Positions 27,901-40,100 of a stretch of 64,000 nt of DNA are shown piece after piece; the first letter of the stretch is position 1; the number at the start of each line of letters is the position of its first letter. This DNA is from Pelecanus crispus (lineage: Eukaryota > Chordata > Aves > Pelecaniformes > Pelecanidae). The position numbers and the translations under genes are program-made. Location of the stretch: NCBI RefSeq assembly GCF_030463565.1, contig NC_134655.1:2802372-2866371 (forward strand), in the 5' to 3' direction. Below the pieces are notes generated by a model. The model saw only the letters and a list, made by a program, of their open reading frames with translations, did no database searches and was not told the DNA's origin.

Positions 27901-28279
27901 CGGAAGCGGCCGCCGACAAACGGAAGTGAAGGCGCACGCGCCTCTGCGCAGGCGCCGCCACCCCCTCCGGGGCGGGGGGGGGAGCGCGGACCAACGAGAC
28001 GGTCGTGGAGGACCGCGCGCCTAGAGCGGCCCCAGCGCCCGGGGCGCCGCCATTTTGAAGCGGGGCAAAGGCCGAGGGCCGTGGCTTGGTGGCATGGAGG
28101 CGGGGGGGTGTCGGGGGTCTTCACGGCCACCCCTCAGCCCGCAGCCTCCTGCTGCCCCGCGGGGATGCGGAGGGCCCCGGGGCTCAGCGGTGCCTGCTTG
28201 CGGTGCCGTTAGGGCGCACAGCAGCAGGGCCTGTGTCCCTGCAAGGAGCCGGGCCTGTCAGTGCAGGGGCCATTTCGTG

Positions 28280-28380
28280 TCATAGAATCATCGAATCGTT
28301 TAGGTTGGGAAAGACCTTTAAGATCATCCAGTCCAACCATTAACGTACACTACCAAGTCCACCACTAAACCAAATAAGGT
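28280..28380 (-). mobile_element. CR1 LINE 3' end fragment (antisense)
   Basis: The plus strand begins tcatagaatcatcgaatcg and continues with the CR1 3' UTR signature (ttaggttgggaaagacc, ccagtccaacc). This is the reverse complement of a CR1 tail with ATTCTATGA-type repeats. Only the last 100 bases remain. It sits directly beside the RLIM CpG island. Confidence 0.9.
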
Positions 28381-28440
28381 TACAGTAGCAATTTTGTGTT
28401 TCCTGGCTTGGTGGCTGGATCATTTATAATGAAAGTAAAA

Positions 28441-29010
28441 ACTAGGAATCACTAAGATTGGAAAGGACCTCTAGGGTCATCAGTCCAACCATCAACCCAA
28501 CACCACCATGCCCACTAAACCATGTCCCAAAGTGTTATGTCCGCCTGTTTTTTGAACACTTCCAGGGACGGTGACTCCACCACCTCTCTGGGCAGCCTGT
28601 TCCAATGCTTGACTACCCTTTCCGAGAAGAAATTTTTCCTAATATCCAATCCAAACCTTCCCTGGCGCAGCTTGAGCCCATTTCCTCTCGTCCTATCGCT
28701 AACTACTTGGGAGAAGAGACCAACACCCACCTCACTACACCCTCCTGTCAGGTAGTTGTAGAGAGCGATAAGGTCTCCCCTCAGCCTCCTCTTCTCCAGG
28801 CTAAAGAACCCCAGCTCCCTCGGCTGCTCCCCATCAGCCCTGTGCTCCAGACCCTTCCCCAGCTTCGTTGCCCTTCTCTGGACACGCTCCAGCACCTCAA
28901 TGTCTTCTTGTATTGAGGGGCCCAAAACTGGACACAGTATTCGAGGTGCGGCCTCACCAGCGCCGAGTACAGGGGGACGATCGCCTCCCTGCTCCTGCTG
29001 CCCACACTAT
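28441..29010 (-). mobile_element. CR1 LINE fragment with C-terminal ORF2 remnant
   Basis: A second CR1 end starts 60 bases after the first. On the minus strand it encodes the C-terminal part of CR1 ORF2 in two frames: [21 protein letters not shown] in one, then [11 protein letters not shown] through [20 protein letters not shown] and [13 protein letters not shown] in another. A frameshift in the region near 28915 separates them. It is 5'-truncated and dead, and lies upstream of RLIM on the same strand. Confidence 0.93.
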
Positions 29011-32000
29011 TCCTTCATGGTGTGCGCTGGGCAGCGGTCGAGGCTGACAATGGCCAACGTTTGCAAAGGCTGAGGAAAAAGCTGTCAGCGAGGAGTGGTG
29101 TCTGTCAGCACGGACATTCACTCTTCTCGCCCTCTAACTGGCAGCATTTCCCCTTGCCTCACGCTGGGATTTTCTCTGCTGCCTAACCTGGTGTTGTGTA
29201 TTAAAGACAACTGTCACACTGTATAAAAACTAAGATACTCTGGTTTTCCAATATGAGCCTTAATTAATCGAACACCAGACTTCCCATGTTCTCTTAAGTC
29301 CCATTCTCAGGTTAAATTTTTTTGCAGTTCTTTCACTCTCATTGAACCTATAAATTTCAGCTGTGTTACCTCCAGGGTCGGTTCGTCTCCTTCGTGGCAT
29401 TCTGGCAGAGGAGTGAAATCAGGAATCGGTAACACATAGTGGGAAGAAAACTGTGGCTGAAAAGAAATTGTTAGGAGAGAACCTGGAGAGAAAAAAAAAC
29501 CTTGTCTTAGTTTTGAACCCGAGGGGGCTCATGCCATACTGAGTATCGGTGTGCCATACTGAGCATAGTTTAAGGAGGGAGGAAGGTTAAGGCTCTGCAG
29601 ACTTGTCTCCTGTAGAGAACAGAAGGGATTCCCTCAGAGTTTGGAAAGCTCCCACTGTACTGCCTGAAAAGTCTCTCTTGAAAAGGACTTTAAGGAAAAC
29701 AGAGATGATTTCCAAGGAAGTCATCTTCATTTTCAAGTAAGGCCCTGTACATAGAGAAAAAAACATATTTCTGAGGATTTATGTGGTTTCAGGAAGTCCA
29801 CAAGACACCTTTGTTTCTCCTTTTGGCAGTTTCTTGTAATAGTAGTGAGATTACCATCAATGGGTAATCTTACTCCTAGGGGGTGGGTTGCATTTAAAGT
29901 TTGTTGAACCAAATGGGTAGAAAGATAGAAGCCCAACTTTTAATGTAAATGACATGTTTTTAAATATTTACAGTTTAAATTTCCCCCTTCAGACCTGAGA
30001 ACTTAAAGGCAGCTACAATGTTTGTGCTAGAAAGAATGGAGGGGTCAGGTACAGGGCATATTTCTCATCACTTTTACTTGCTACAGCATGGGACCAGGAA
30101 AGGAAGTGGGTTAGGAACTCACTGAACTGAAGGCCGTGAAACCAAAATCATTAGTAATGGAGAGCTGAAGTGGTCCCAGTTTAATCTGGAGCAGATGTAG
30201 GTTCCCAACTATATTTTTGTTGAGTTAACCAGAACATAAAGCACAGAAGTTTATTCCAGCTGCAGAAAGACAGATGATACTTGATACAGCATATAGTTGG
30301 AGTGACGGAGAGGTGATACCTAATCCAGCATAAAACTTGCTTGCAGAAGGTTAACCTGTTGTGTGTTTAAAGGCAAATTGGAGTTGGGAGAGTGAGTTTA
30401 AATCAGACCAGTCCTTTGCATCATTGTGGCAATAAAGATCCTGCATTACAGTTGGATTTACTGTAGGGCCAAACCATGACCTAATAGATCTGGTTTGACT
30501 GCTCAATGTGAGTAAAATTTTAAAAAAAGAAAAATTAGGAAGGGTAAATTTAATGTCACGAAGGACTTCTGCAATTTTAATGAACCACAATATTTGTCAC
30601 TGGGAAAAGTTGCCTTGTTCCTGACCCATGACAAACAGATCTTTTTAGGTAGCCAGTGCTCCTACCTCCGATGGGTTCCTGTCGGAGAAACAGTATCCCC
30701 TGAAGAAAGAGACCCTGTGGCTGAGCGTGTCTACACACTTTCCTTTTTGGTAGACATCTTTGAAGCAGGCAAAAAATTAATTCCGCTGTCAAACATCGAT
30801 AATTCAGGGGGCAGATGATCAGCACAAAATTGATCCACTTTATCACGGCAAGCCTTGTGCTGACAATTGGTTAGGCAGCCACGAAGTGTGAGTATTGGCA
30901 ATTAGTAAATCTGCAGGACATCCATCAGAGTGCTCCAATGGCAGACCTCAAAGAACGGAAGAAATAGGAGGCGATGTGACTGCGACAGCGTGATTTATGC
31001 ATGAAAGTCAATCCTGTATTTTCTCCATACCTTTTCTGAATAGCAGGCAAGGTCAGAGCAGGATAAAAGTGGCTTTGTTATACACCAGTAACCTAAGCAG
31101 CAAAATGTTAGGGATTATTGAGCAGATGGGCAGTGGAGCATATTCTACTGTTTGAACGGAGGGATAAGGTGACGGTTTATGCTCCTGGAACAGCCTCTCG
31201 GTATTTTATGACACCTGACATGTAATTTTGTTTGTTTGTCTCTTTCTTTTCCCCTCAATAAAATACTTTTAATTGATAAATCTTACCAAGAGTCTTGAAG
31301 ATCATCAAATGGCAAGCAACAGAGGAATAAAACATGTTATTTTTTACCTCTGTGGCTGAGTTCAGACTCTTCAGGCAGATATTTGCCAGTTTGCTGAGAG
31401 ATGAACACCCAGAAATGTGCAGAGATGGCAGCTGGGTTCTGCTGGTTCACGCCTTAACTTCAGTGGTAAAAACTTGTAGCTGAGGTCCAGGACAGACAGC
31501 TAAGGAAAAGTACCTCCCTCGGTCTGATTTGGTGGAGTTTATTTGCAAATGCCCTCACAGGGTCGATCAGCTGCAGAACAAGCTCTGATTTTTCAAAACG
31601 ACTTAGTGGATTTCAGTATCCAGTTGACATTAATAACAATTAATGGCCTGTGCACACGTATTTTCTTAACAGCTTTGAAAAAAATAGGATCAGTGGAGCA
31701 GTATATTTCAAAAAGCTTGTAGGGAAAAATATATTTGCATAGAGAACTTTGCAGTGTAGGGAAAAAAAATCCAAAATCTATAGCAAAAGCATGGTGTAAT
31801 TCATGCTTAAGTGTTTTCAATTTGCTAATGTACGTATAGCGAAGGAGAATTACAACATTTTCCCATGGTAAGTTTAATGTCATTTCTTTCAATGAGGGTA
31901 AATATATTTGCTTTAAATTCCCCAGAGTCTTAAAAACTGGCTATTTGGTATGCAGTGATAGATGAGAAAAATGTTGGTGGGTTTTTTTTTTCCTAAAAAG

Positions 32001-32670
32001 ATTTTAAAATAATTTATTCACAATATAGATAAGTAATAATCCAAATGCAGTGAGGTGAGAAAAATCTGAATCTCTTGGGAGCTTCTAAACCTTCTAAAAT
32101 AATAAAAAAAAAAGACCCAACAAACTCAAATCCTTATATACTCAAAGTATTAGCAGAGCCAGGTACTGAGCAGGCAAATGAAGCCAGTTTACACTAATGT
32201 AGCAGCCTGGAACAAACTTGAGAGGAAACCTAAGGATTTAACAATTCCCAACAGTCTAAATTTGCTCTTTTCTCCATCTCAGTACTCTGCCTATGTTGCT
32301 GTACCACGCTGGTGACAGGCCCTCTCCGTCGGTAGGCGGGCAGATGGAGGGGCCCTTCTCTTCTGGTGGGGAGAGAAGCCCATATTTATGTCTTATCCAA
32401 CAAAGCATTTTCCATTCAAACAGTATCTCAGGAGGTTATTCCAGCTGGTTATTTTTAAATCAGCAGGTCTGGCATGTTAGAGTTTTAAAGAGCTGGAGGA
32501 GAATTTTGCACCTTGAAGAGGCATTTTTAATAGTGTTCAGTAATTTGCTGAATTCTGATCTAGGTCTTGTTTGTCTGGCAGTGCTGTACTGCCAGGAGAA
32601 CTTACATATTCAGGTACCGTCCTTCTGCATCTGAGCTTTTAAATTCCCAGCCCGTTTGGGGAGCAGGCAG
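29011..32670. other. Intergenic sequence between CR1 fragments
   Basis: AT-rich unique sequence with only short open frames, none resembling a known family. An AATAAA on the minus strand at 32013-32018 could be a distal UPRT polyadenylation signal about 3.1 kb past its stop codon; this is weak. Nothing else was identified. Confidence 0.5.
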
Positions 32671-33142
32671 AATCACAGAATCATAGAATCGCTTAGGTTG
32701 GAAAAGACCTTTAAGATCAAGTCCAAGTGTTAACCTAACACTGCCAAGTCCACCACTAAACCCTGTCCCTAAGCGCCACATCTACACGTCTTTTAAATAC
32801 TGCCAGGGATGGGGACTCAACCACTTCCCTGAGCAGCCTGTTCCAGCACTTGACAACCCTTTCGGTGAAGAAATTTTTCCTAATGTCCAATCTAAACCTC
32901 CCCTGGTGCAACTTGAGGCCATTTCCTCTCATCCTATCGCTTGTTACTTGGGAGAGGAGACCGACCCCCACCTCCCTACACCCTCCTGTCAGGGAGTTGT
33001 AGAGAGCGATAAGGTCTCCCCTCAGCCCCCTCTTCTCCAGACTAAACACCCCCATTTCCCTCAGCCGCTCCTCAGAGGACTTGTGCTCCAGACCCTTCAC
33101 CAGCTTCGTTGCTCTTCTTTGGACACGCTCTAGCACCTCAGT
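32671..33142 (-). mobile_element. CR1 LINE fragment (antisense)
   Basis: It starts on the plus strand with aatcacagaatcatagaatc, the complement of the CR1 tail. On the minus strand it encodes the ORF2 C-terminus without a stop ([52 protein letters not shown]). It is truncated at 33142. It resembles the copy at 28.4 kb, so the two are probably one subfamily. It lies downstream of UPRT. Confidence 0.93.
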
Positions 33143-35127
33143 CTTATCAATCTAAACCTGCATCTCTAGCGTAAATCTCGTGGTGGACGTTAAGCTGTGT
33201 TTGATGAAAGGTGGCAGTGGAATTGACCGCCCGTTTCTGGCAAAGCTTGTTCTGGAGGGGGATCTTGAGAGGAGGATGGCAGCTCAGCACAATAGGAAAT
33301 GCGTAGGAACTTGGCACCAACAGAGGCACTATTTGTGCCTTTTAAAACTCTAAATCCCATGTATATAAAACCGGGAAGATGGTTTGGTGACTTCCTGTTT
33401 TGTTCTGTCGGCCGAAGTGTATTTTTAGGATAGGAGTATCAGAGCTGTGTCTGAAGCCATGTGGATTTACAGGAGTTTTCTGAGCGGGTTCTCGTATCCT
33501 TTCCGGATTTGGTGCTGTTCTCAGCCGTGGCATCCTTTCAGGGTCGTTTCTCTGCCCAGCAGCAGCAGAGCTACCTACAAGATCTGCAGGCGGCCCTGCC
33601 TGCTCTCTCGCTGCAGCACTGTTCATTAGGTAGTCCAGAAAACGAATTTTTGCCTTCTAATTATTCTTAAAACAGATGTCTGTATGATAACGCAGCTATC
33701 CAGCTCAGAGTCAGGAACAGCTTTAAAGGTTTCCAAGTAACTTGCTCTTCTTCAGTAACTTTTCTTGTCATGAGTTATGGCCAATTTTTCCCTGTCCTTA
33801 AAAGCAGCTCAGCCTCACTTGGTTATAACCAACTCTTGTCCAGGTAGAAGCGATGAATAGTTTGATAGCTTCAGAACCGCTTCAAATCAATATTCACGCG
33901 CCAGATTTTTGAAAGCTTCAGAATGAAACGTGAAACAAATACAAAAGTTGTGTGAAAATGAGGCAGAACAAAATGTGGAAAACGCGCACGTCTGAGTGAC
34001 TGAACAAGCTCCATTTTGTTCTCCTGTGCTTACTTGAAGGAGAATCCTCACGCTACGCCTGGCGTTTGCACTGTTTATGCGGCGTTCCAGTGCCACAGAA
34101 TAGTCGGGCGGGTTCCTCTGCATCCCATGATTAAAGCCGAGCGCAGAAAGCTGCAGCGAAAGGTGGGTGTCCAGGAACACAGCGTCAGCATGGCGCTTGC
34201 TGGGGACATGATGTGTCCGTGTTCCTCAAGGCAGCACGTAAAGGAACTGTCGGATCCCTGTGGGGAAACTTAGTGTTTCTCAAAATACCGATGCTGAGGT
34301 CTTTTTGCTGGGTGCATTGTTGCAGCTGATGCTGCAAACATAATTGCAGATGGCCTACTAAGGAGAATAACGTTTTTCCAATTAGTATTTCTGGCCTTTA
34401 AAAAGGCTGTTAACTAGAGATCTGGGCAGCGTAACAGCAGTAATTTTGACTGCACCCCCTGCTACCTGTGCTTTTAAAGCTGGGCTGCTATTTACTTTTT
34501 AAATTGGTTTTTTTTTTTTCCTTAGCTTCTGAAAGAAAGTTGCATACAAAGAATGTGATAAATGCAGGATGCGTAAAGTTCTGTCGAATATGCTAGGTAA
34601 ATGCACTGGAAAATAGAAATTCCTCAGGCTGTCTGTAGTCACTGCTGGAGGTAACAAAAGAGATAAAAGTATTCAGCCGAGTGCGTGGTAGTTTTTTGAA
34701 CACACAAATAGCTCTTTAAGGGGTAAAATCCATTTCCACTTTCTGTAGTATAGATGTGTGTGATGCATTGTGGAAAAGGCCCAGAGGATTTCTCTCATGA
34801 CATTTACTGTCAGTCTCTACCTAGTTAGGTGCTGTAAAACCAGTTGCACCCAAAAAATTCAGGCTATAGAAGAATAAGTAAGATAAAGAGGGAGTGTAGC
34901 AATTTATAGAACCCCACCATTGAGATGCTTGACTTCGTAATGATGGAGTGCTTTGTCACTGTACCCGATTCGGTGTTCAGGCAGTAACTGACCAGAACTG
35001 ATCCAAGTCAAGTATTTCCCCCTTGGGCCAAAAAGATTTTGAAACACGCCCTCCACCAACTCAACAATAATAAAACGTAGAAAGAAACCTCTTGTAACAT
35101 CGGTCACATCTGTTTGTTCTGAGTGGG
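33143..35127 (-). other. Sequence downstream of the UPRT stop codon
   Basis: Unique AT-rich sequence with no recognised coding exon or repeat. Part of it is presumably UPRT 3' UTR, but no well-formed minus-strand polyadenylation signal was found close to the stop. Confidence 0.4.
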
Positions 35128-37166
35128 TCAGTCTGTTCCAAAATACTTCTGTCTAAAGTGCGTTGGTGCAACAGGATGAACATCTCTAGTTAAAATTGTG
35201 ATCTCTGGGAATTCCTGGATGATGGATTTGGCAGCTTTTGAGAGAGGGCAAAGGCCTCAGCTTACCATGAGGTGTGGAGAAGAGGCTTAGCAGGATAATG
35301 ACACTTGGTTGTACACCGTGTTCTACAAGAACTTTGACAGCCTCAATGACAGTATTACCAGTACCTAAAAGGGGAAAAATGTGAGATTATTTTTTTTCTT
35401 CCCCTGCTTGAAGAACTTGTCCTAGGCCATCCAAGAATATCCGTGTTAACGTTGGTGTGGGACTGAATGGTGATACTGGCCTTTCCCACTGGAAAACTAT
35501 CACCTCTGCATGTATTCGTTGTAGAAAACCTTGGCTTCCTGATGAAGGAACTTCATCTCTACTCTGAAACAGCCACCTCTGCCATGTTTTAAGCACTGAA
35601 GTCGGTGGATTTTATTAAAGCCCCGAGGCAAGAAAGCTCATCTAAAATAGTAAAATGGCAATTAAGAGTTCCATGTGTAGAACCAGAATTAAATGTTAGA
35701 CTGGAAAAGTTACTTCATCCTGACAAACTCCTTACCACGCTTACCAGATTTTTTTTTTTTAGTAGTATTAACTGTATTTAATTTTAAAATAATTTACTTC
35801 TAGGATTGTAACATTAATCCATAAATGTCTTTTAATAGCATGAGAAAAATACTGTTTGAGGCTCTTCTCATGGCAAAATTTAAAAAAATTAATTTATATC
35901 AAGTCTTAATGCTTCAGCCTTTCTCACAAATGCAGGCATGCCCAAATGATTTGCTCTGCATTCACGCTGGTGCAGGCTGACTGATATATATTCTGACATA
36001 GCCTGATAAATTCCCTACCGTGTCACCCAAACCAAGCAAAAAAACTAATCAAGGCCCCTGAAATTTGGAAATTTTCCTTCAGATTCAGCACACTCACTGT
36101 TCAGATGAGTCTACCTGTACATAAGGATGAAAGACACTTACTTAGTATTGGGTACATGAGAAGAACTTTTCTCCTGTAAATGTCGGGTGGAAACTTAGCG
36201 TAGTACACTTTCGCTCTTTGAGTCTCCTCGTCGCTCTGTATCAGGATTTTTCCTATGCGGATTGATCTGCAGCAGTCTCGTAAACCTTGTTCCATTGCCT
36301 CTCCTCAAAATGAGCAGCAAAAAAACCCAACAACAAATCGTTGCACGCTCAGAAATGGCACAATTGCAAGATGCTACAATTAAATAGACAGTCCCAATAC
36401 TGTATTGGTGAAGAGTTCTAAAAAGGAGGGGTTTTTCCCCAGTTCTGAGTGTTAAAACCACTTGAAGCTATTTCCCTTTTTTCTCTGTTGAGAGAGCAAA
36501 GGTGTCTCCTTGGTGTTACTAGCTCCTGGGCATTAGCGTTCCCACACACCAGTGCTACGCTCTCAAAGGCGAGAGCTGGAAACGTCAAAACAAACATTTG
36601 GGGTTTGGAGAACATCTTTGGGCTCTGCCCAGAGACACCACAGTGCAAAATGCAGTGCAGGAAGCTGCAGGGCCACTGGATTTTACATCACGGATACAAA
36701 GGCTTCTGCAGCATTGGGCAAAATGACGGTGACTCTGCCACAGCTGAGTGTGGCTTATTTGGAGAGCCGTCTCTGAGCAGAAGCGGTTAGCGGCAAACAC
36801 GGACGGAGAGTTGGCCTGGCCTCTCATGGTTAACAGTTGCTAGAGAAGAGGCCAGATGAAATCTGTTGCAGCTATTTGGCTCCTAAAAAGTTAATGAAAC
36901 ATATTGCTTGACATTCTGTGATCAAGGATGCCTAAGAAAGAATAACAACTGGCAGGTTTGGGTAAAACTTTGCTGTAGGGAAGTGTTGTTGCACATTTTT
37001 GAAAGGAAGTTGCTTACAAGTTTCCCAAATGTTTAATTCGTGCTCATTCAACAACCAGAAACTGCCTACCACTTCTCATGATGCTGACTCCGCAGTTTCC
37101 CTTTTCAAATCTGACGCCTTCATACTTGTGTCCTGTGGGAGTGGTCACGAACAAGCACAGGCCTGC
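35128..37166 (-). CDS. UPRT: Uracil phosphoribosyltransferase homologue, 3' four exons (partial)
   Basis: Four minus-strand exons with matching phases: 37070 to about 37166, 36142-36303, 35266-35364 and 35128-35234, about 154 codons ending in TGA. They translate to VTTPTGHKYEGVRFEKGNCG, IMRSGEAMEQGLRDC, SDEETQRAKVYYAKFPPD, LMYPILSTGNTVIEAVKVL, LLSLFSTPH and a tail ending KYFGTD, colinear with vertebrate UPRT (human about 309 residues). UPRT proteins have the phosphoribosyltransferase fold and convert uracil plus PRPP to UMP in microbes. Vertebrate forms are reported to lack clear activity. Here the PRPP-loop position reads LSTGNT where active enzymes have ATGGS-like sequence. The 5' edge of the first exon is uncertain: two AGs (exon start 37166 or 37162) give CLFVTTP where human has CMVTTP. 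N-terminal exons were not found. Confidence 0.9.
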
Positions 37167-40100
37167 CTGCAAAAAAAATGGTAGGGATATTGCATTTTGC
37201 AATACAGCAGGGCCCTACAAAAGACTCAGTTAAAGGCTGAGCCCATCTCAGGATGGGGGGAAATTATGGCCTTCACTGGGGCAAACGTGGTGTGTCTCTG
37301 TCATGCTGACAGCAATGCCAAGCAAAACGATGTAGAGTAATGTAGGTAAGAGGCCTCGCTAATAAATCCTTTCAAGAAGAGACTGTAACATTATGAAGAG
37401 TAGGCTTTGTCAACCAGATGCTTACCTTAATGTCATGGTTTAAAGTAGTAGTGCTGATAGAATAAACCTTCAGTTAGTAAGACATCTGATCTTGTCTTTC
37501 ACGATATTTTGATTGAGAAAGAGGAACGATGTAAGTCAGTGTGACAAATATTAATTGGACTGAAACCCAACTGATAGGTCTCCAAATAATTGTAAGCAGA
37601 AGCATCACTGAACAAGGCACAGCTCCCTTCCTGTCGGTTCTTGACCCTGCACCGCTTAATGTGTGATCAGTGACCTACAAGAAAATATAAAATCATTACT
37701 GGTGATCTGCAGGTGCACAGAAGTTAGGGGCAGGTCGCTGATACCAAACCTAATCTGGATCACTTAATGAGCTGAGCTTAAGTAAACAACATGTTTTTCA
37801 GTGCCACCAGATGTAAAGTCGTCAGCCTAAGAATAGAGCGGCAGCTGGACTACAGGGCGGGTGACAAAGTCATAGAAAACAGTGATTCAGAAGAGGAATA
37901 ATCAGCTGAACATGAGCTCCTAATGAGATGCTCTGCCAAGAGGAGCTAATGCTTCCATGGAACCAAAAAGGCAGACACCAAGGAAGGCAAGGGAAGTTTT
38001 ATTACCTCTGTTGTGGGCTCCAGGAAGACTTCCCCGAGGGCTGGAAAACACACCTTCATGAGAAAACACCCAAGGACCACAGTTTAGCAAGAAATAAAAG
38101 GTTAAGGGACATTTAAAATGCTGTCTCTAGGAAGGCACATGGCAGATTTTTTAATACTAAAGGGTTCTTTATCTGGCAAAGTGCTGTTTGGTAGCTGGAT
38201 ATCAAAATAGGCTGCTGTGCATTTTTAGCAGTGAGGAAAGTTGTCCACTGAAACAGCCCAGCCACAATTTGCCTGAAATTGTGGCAGAATGCCTGTCACT
38301 GAAGAATCACTGGAAATACTTAATGAGATTTTTTTTTTTTTTCCAAAGGAAACACTCTAGTTTGAACAAGAATTAATTCAGAGGAATCTGGCAGCCTTCA
38401 TTAGGCTGGAATTGGGAGCAGGTTATTAGAACAGCTCCTGCTAGATTTCTTCTGAATAAATACAGAAACACTATGACTGCAGGCAGGGGCGAAGGGAAGA
38501 GGCGAAGCAGGCAGGCACAGGCAGCCTTAGCTGCAATACATGTGTGCTCCCAGTTAGGTGAAAAGGCCATTTTGAGTCATCTCTCCTCCTTTTTCAGGTT
38601 TAGGCCTTATCCATAAAGGGCTACAGCTTTCCAACACTATTTTTGCCTGCATAACATTACCAGTGTGAGCCGTAGCTGCCCTGAGCAGCACAAGCCACAG
38701 CATTTGCAAAAGACAGCTACCAAAACGTGCCTCTGTTTTATTGCTGTGGCTTTTGCTTTAACTCTATGCTTAAGAGCAGTATTCGTCACTGGGAAACTTA
38801 AACGTGTTACCAGGCGAGAGTACTACCAAATAATGTCAGCTTTATTGCTGTCCCTTGGAATTTTGAGAGTATTGGGTGCCTGCTGGGTTTTAGTTATTGT
38901 TTAGGGGAAGCAAGGTCCCTGGGCAGGCTTTATGTTTTCATTCATTTGTGTTGAGAAACCAGAATAGAGGGTTTTTTAAGTGTCAAAGTCCTTAAGAGAA
39001 AAATGGGGGAAAGAGAAAGTGGGAAACACAGGATGTGGTTGGAGGGAAGAGAGAGACCTTTCAAAGACGTGTTCTTACTCAGTGTTGATTGTTACCCTCT
39101 TATTTACCTCCAAAATACAGTTTTGATGATCACTCCCCAATCCTTATCTTCGGGCATGATTTCTAACATCTCACGTGCAGCTTAAGCATGTGTCAGTGAC
39201 TGTGGGTACTGCTGTACGGTTAATGACAGGGCCAGTGCGGGAACCTGGAGTGGGTTTCTGCCTCTTCTTTTTTGCAGCTGTTTCAACAGCAAATGCTAAT
39301 TCCTCTCGCAATGTTTTGCTCTTTCTGGGAATTTAAAAATAACTTGCCTAATGAAGCAGTGCTGAGCAGCTCATATGTCCAGACAGATAGGAGTGAAATG
39401 CTTCAGTTCAGAAAGCAAAGTCGTCCGTGGTGGCAGTGCCTTTGAACAAGTCCCCCAAGGCCCTTTTCCAAATAATCCCAGGACTGGCTGAAATTAATGC
39501 AGGAAGAAATTCAGAGAAAGGGGGGAGAATCACGTCAAAGGGCCTGGGACTTGGGAAGACATCTCTGGGTGAGCTGTAATCGGTCCCATCCTATGACATC
39601 CCTTTAGCAGTGCCGTTTAATTACTCCATTACGGGCAGGGTTTGATGTATGTGTTCTATAGCAGGGACATCCAGAACATGAAAGAAAAATGTGGCACTTA
39701 CTGAATGCTTTACAAAGATCAATGAAGCTCCTTGTCCCTTGTTAGAGCAACGAGAAGCTGAGCACAGAGTGACAAAACTGCCTGTCCAAGGACAGCCACC
39801 AAAACACAAGCAGAGACACTTCCAGGCCATGGCAGTTTTCAGTTTCTCCCTCAAAACCACCTTGCTTTGTTACTCATCTTTGGTTTTCTATCCTCTGTAC
39901 CCGGAGATCATCATCCCCATTTAAGTTTAACCTGCAATGAGCCCATCTGCCTCAATAGGACAGGACATGTGAGAACCGCGAAGGGTGAACATCTGTGTAT
40001 TTCCAAGAGTAGCTGCAAGAGTGATTACAAAAACAAGCTGGGCATGATATGCTGGGAAGCAAAATTGCTATGGAAAGGCAGGCAATGGGTCCAGGGAGAT

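Larger units (their letters stand above)
27190..28260. promoter_or_regulatory. RLIM: CpG island, RLIM promoter (possibly bidirectional)
   Basis: About 1 kb of very GC- and CpG-rich sequence in an otherwise AT-rich surrounding. It holds three copies of CCATTTT, which read AAAATGG on the minus strand, at about 27686-27692, 27864-27870 and 28050-28056. The last two are followed by a GCC or GCG run, matching the YY1 type of core-promoter motif in the orientation expected for minus-strand RLIM. GC-box-like runs occur near 27970. No plus-strand gene was recognised to the right, so bidirectionality is open. Confidence 0.75.

Noticed and set aside
27366-28212. Long open frames in the CpG island (both strands)
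   Set aside because: Very GC-rich sequence has few stop codons; the Pro/Arg/Ala-rich translations are typical CpG-island noise.
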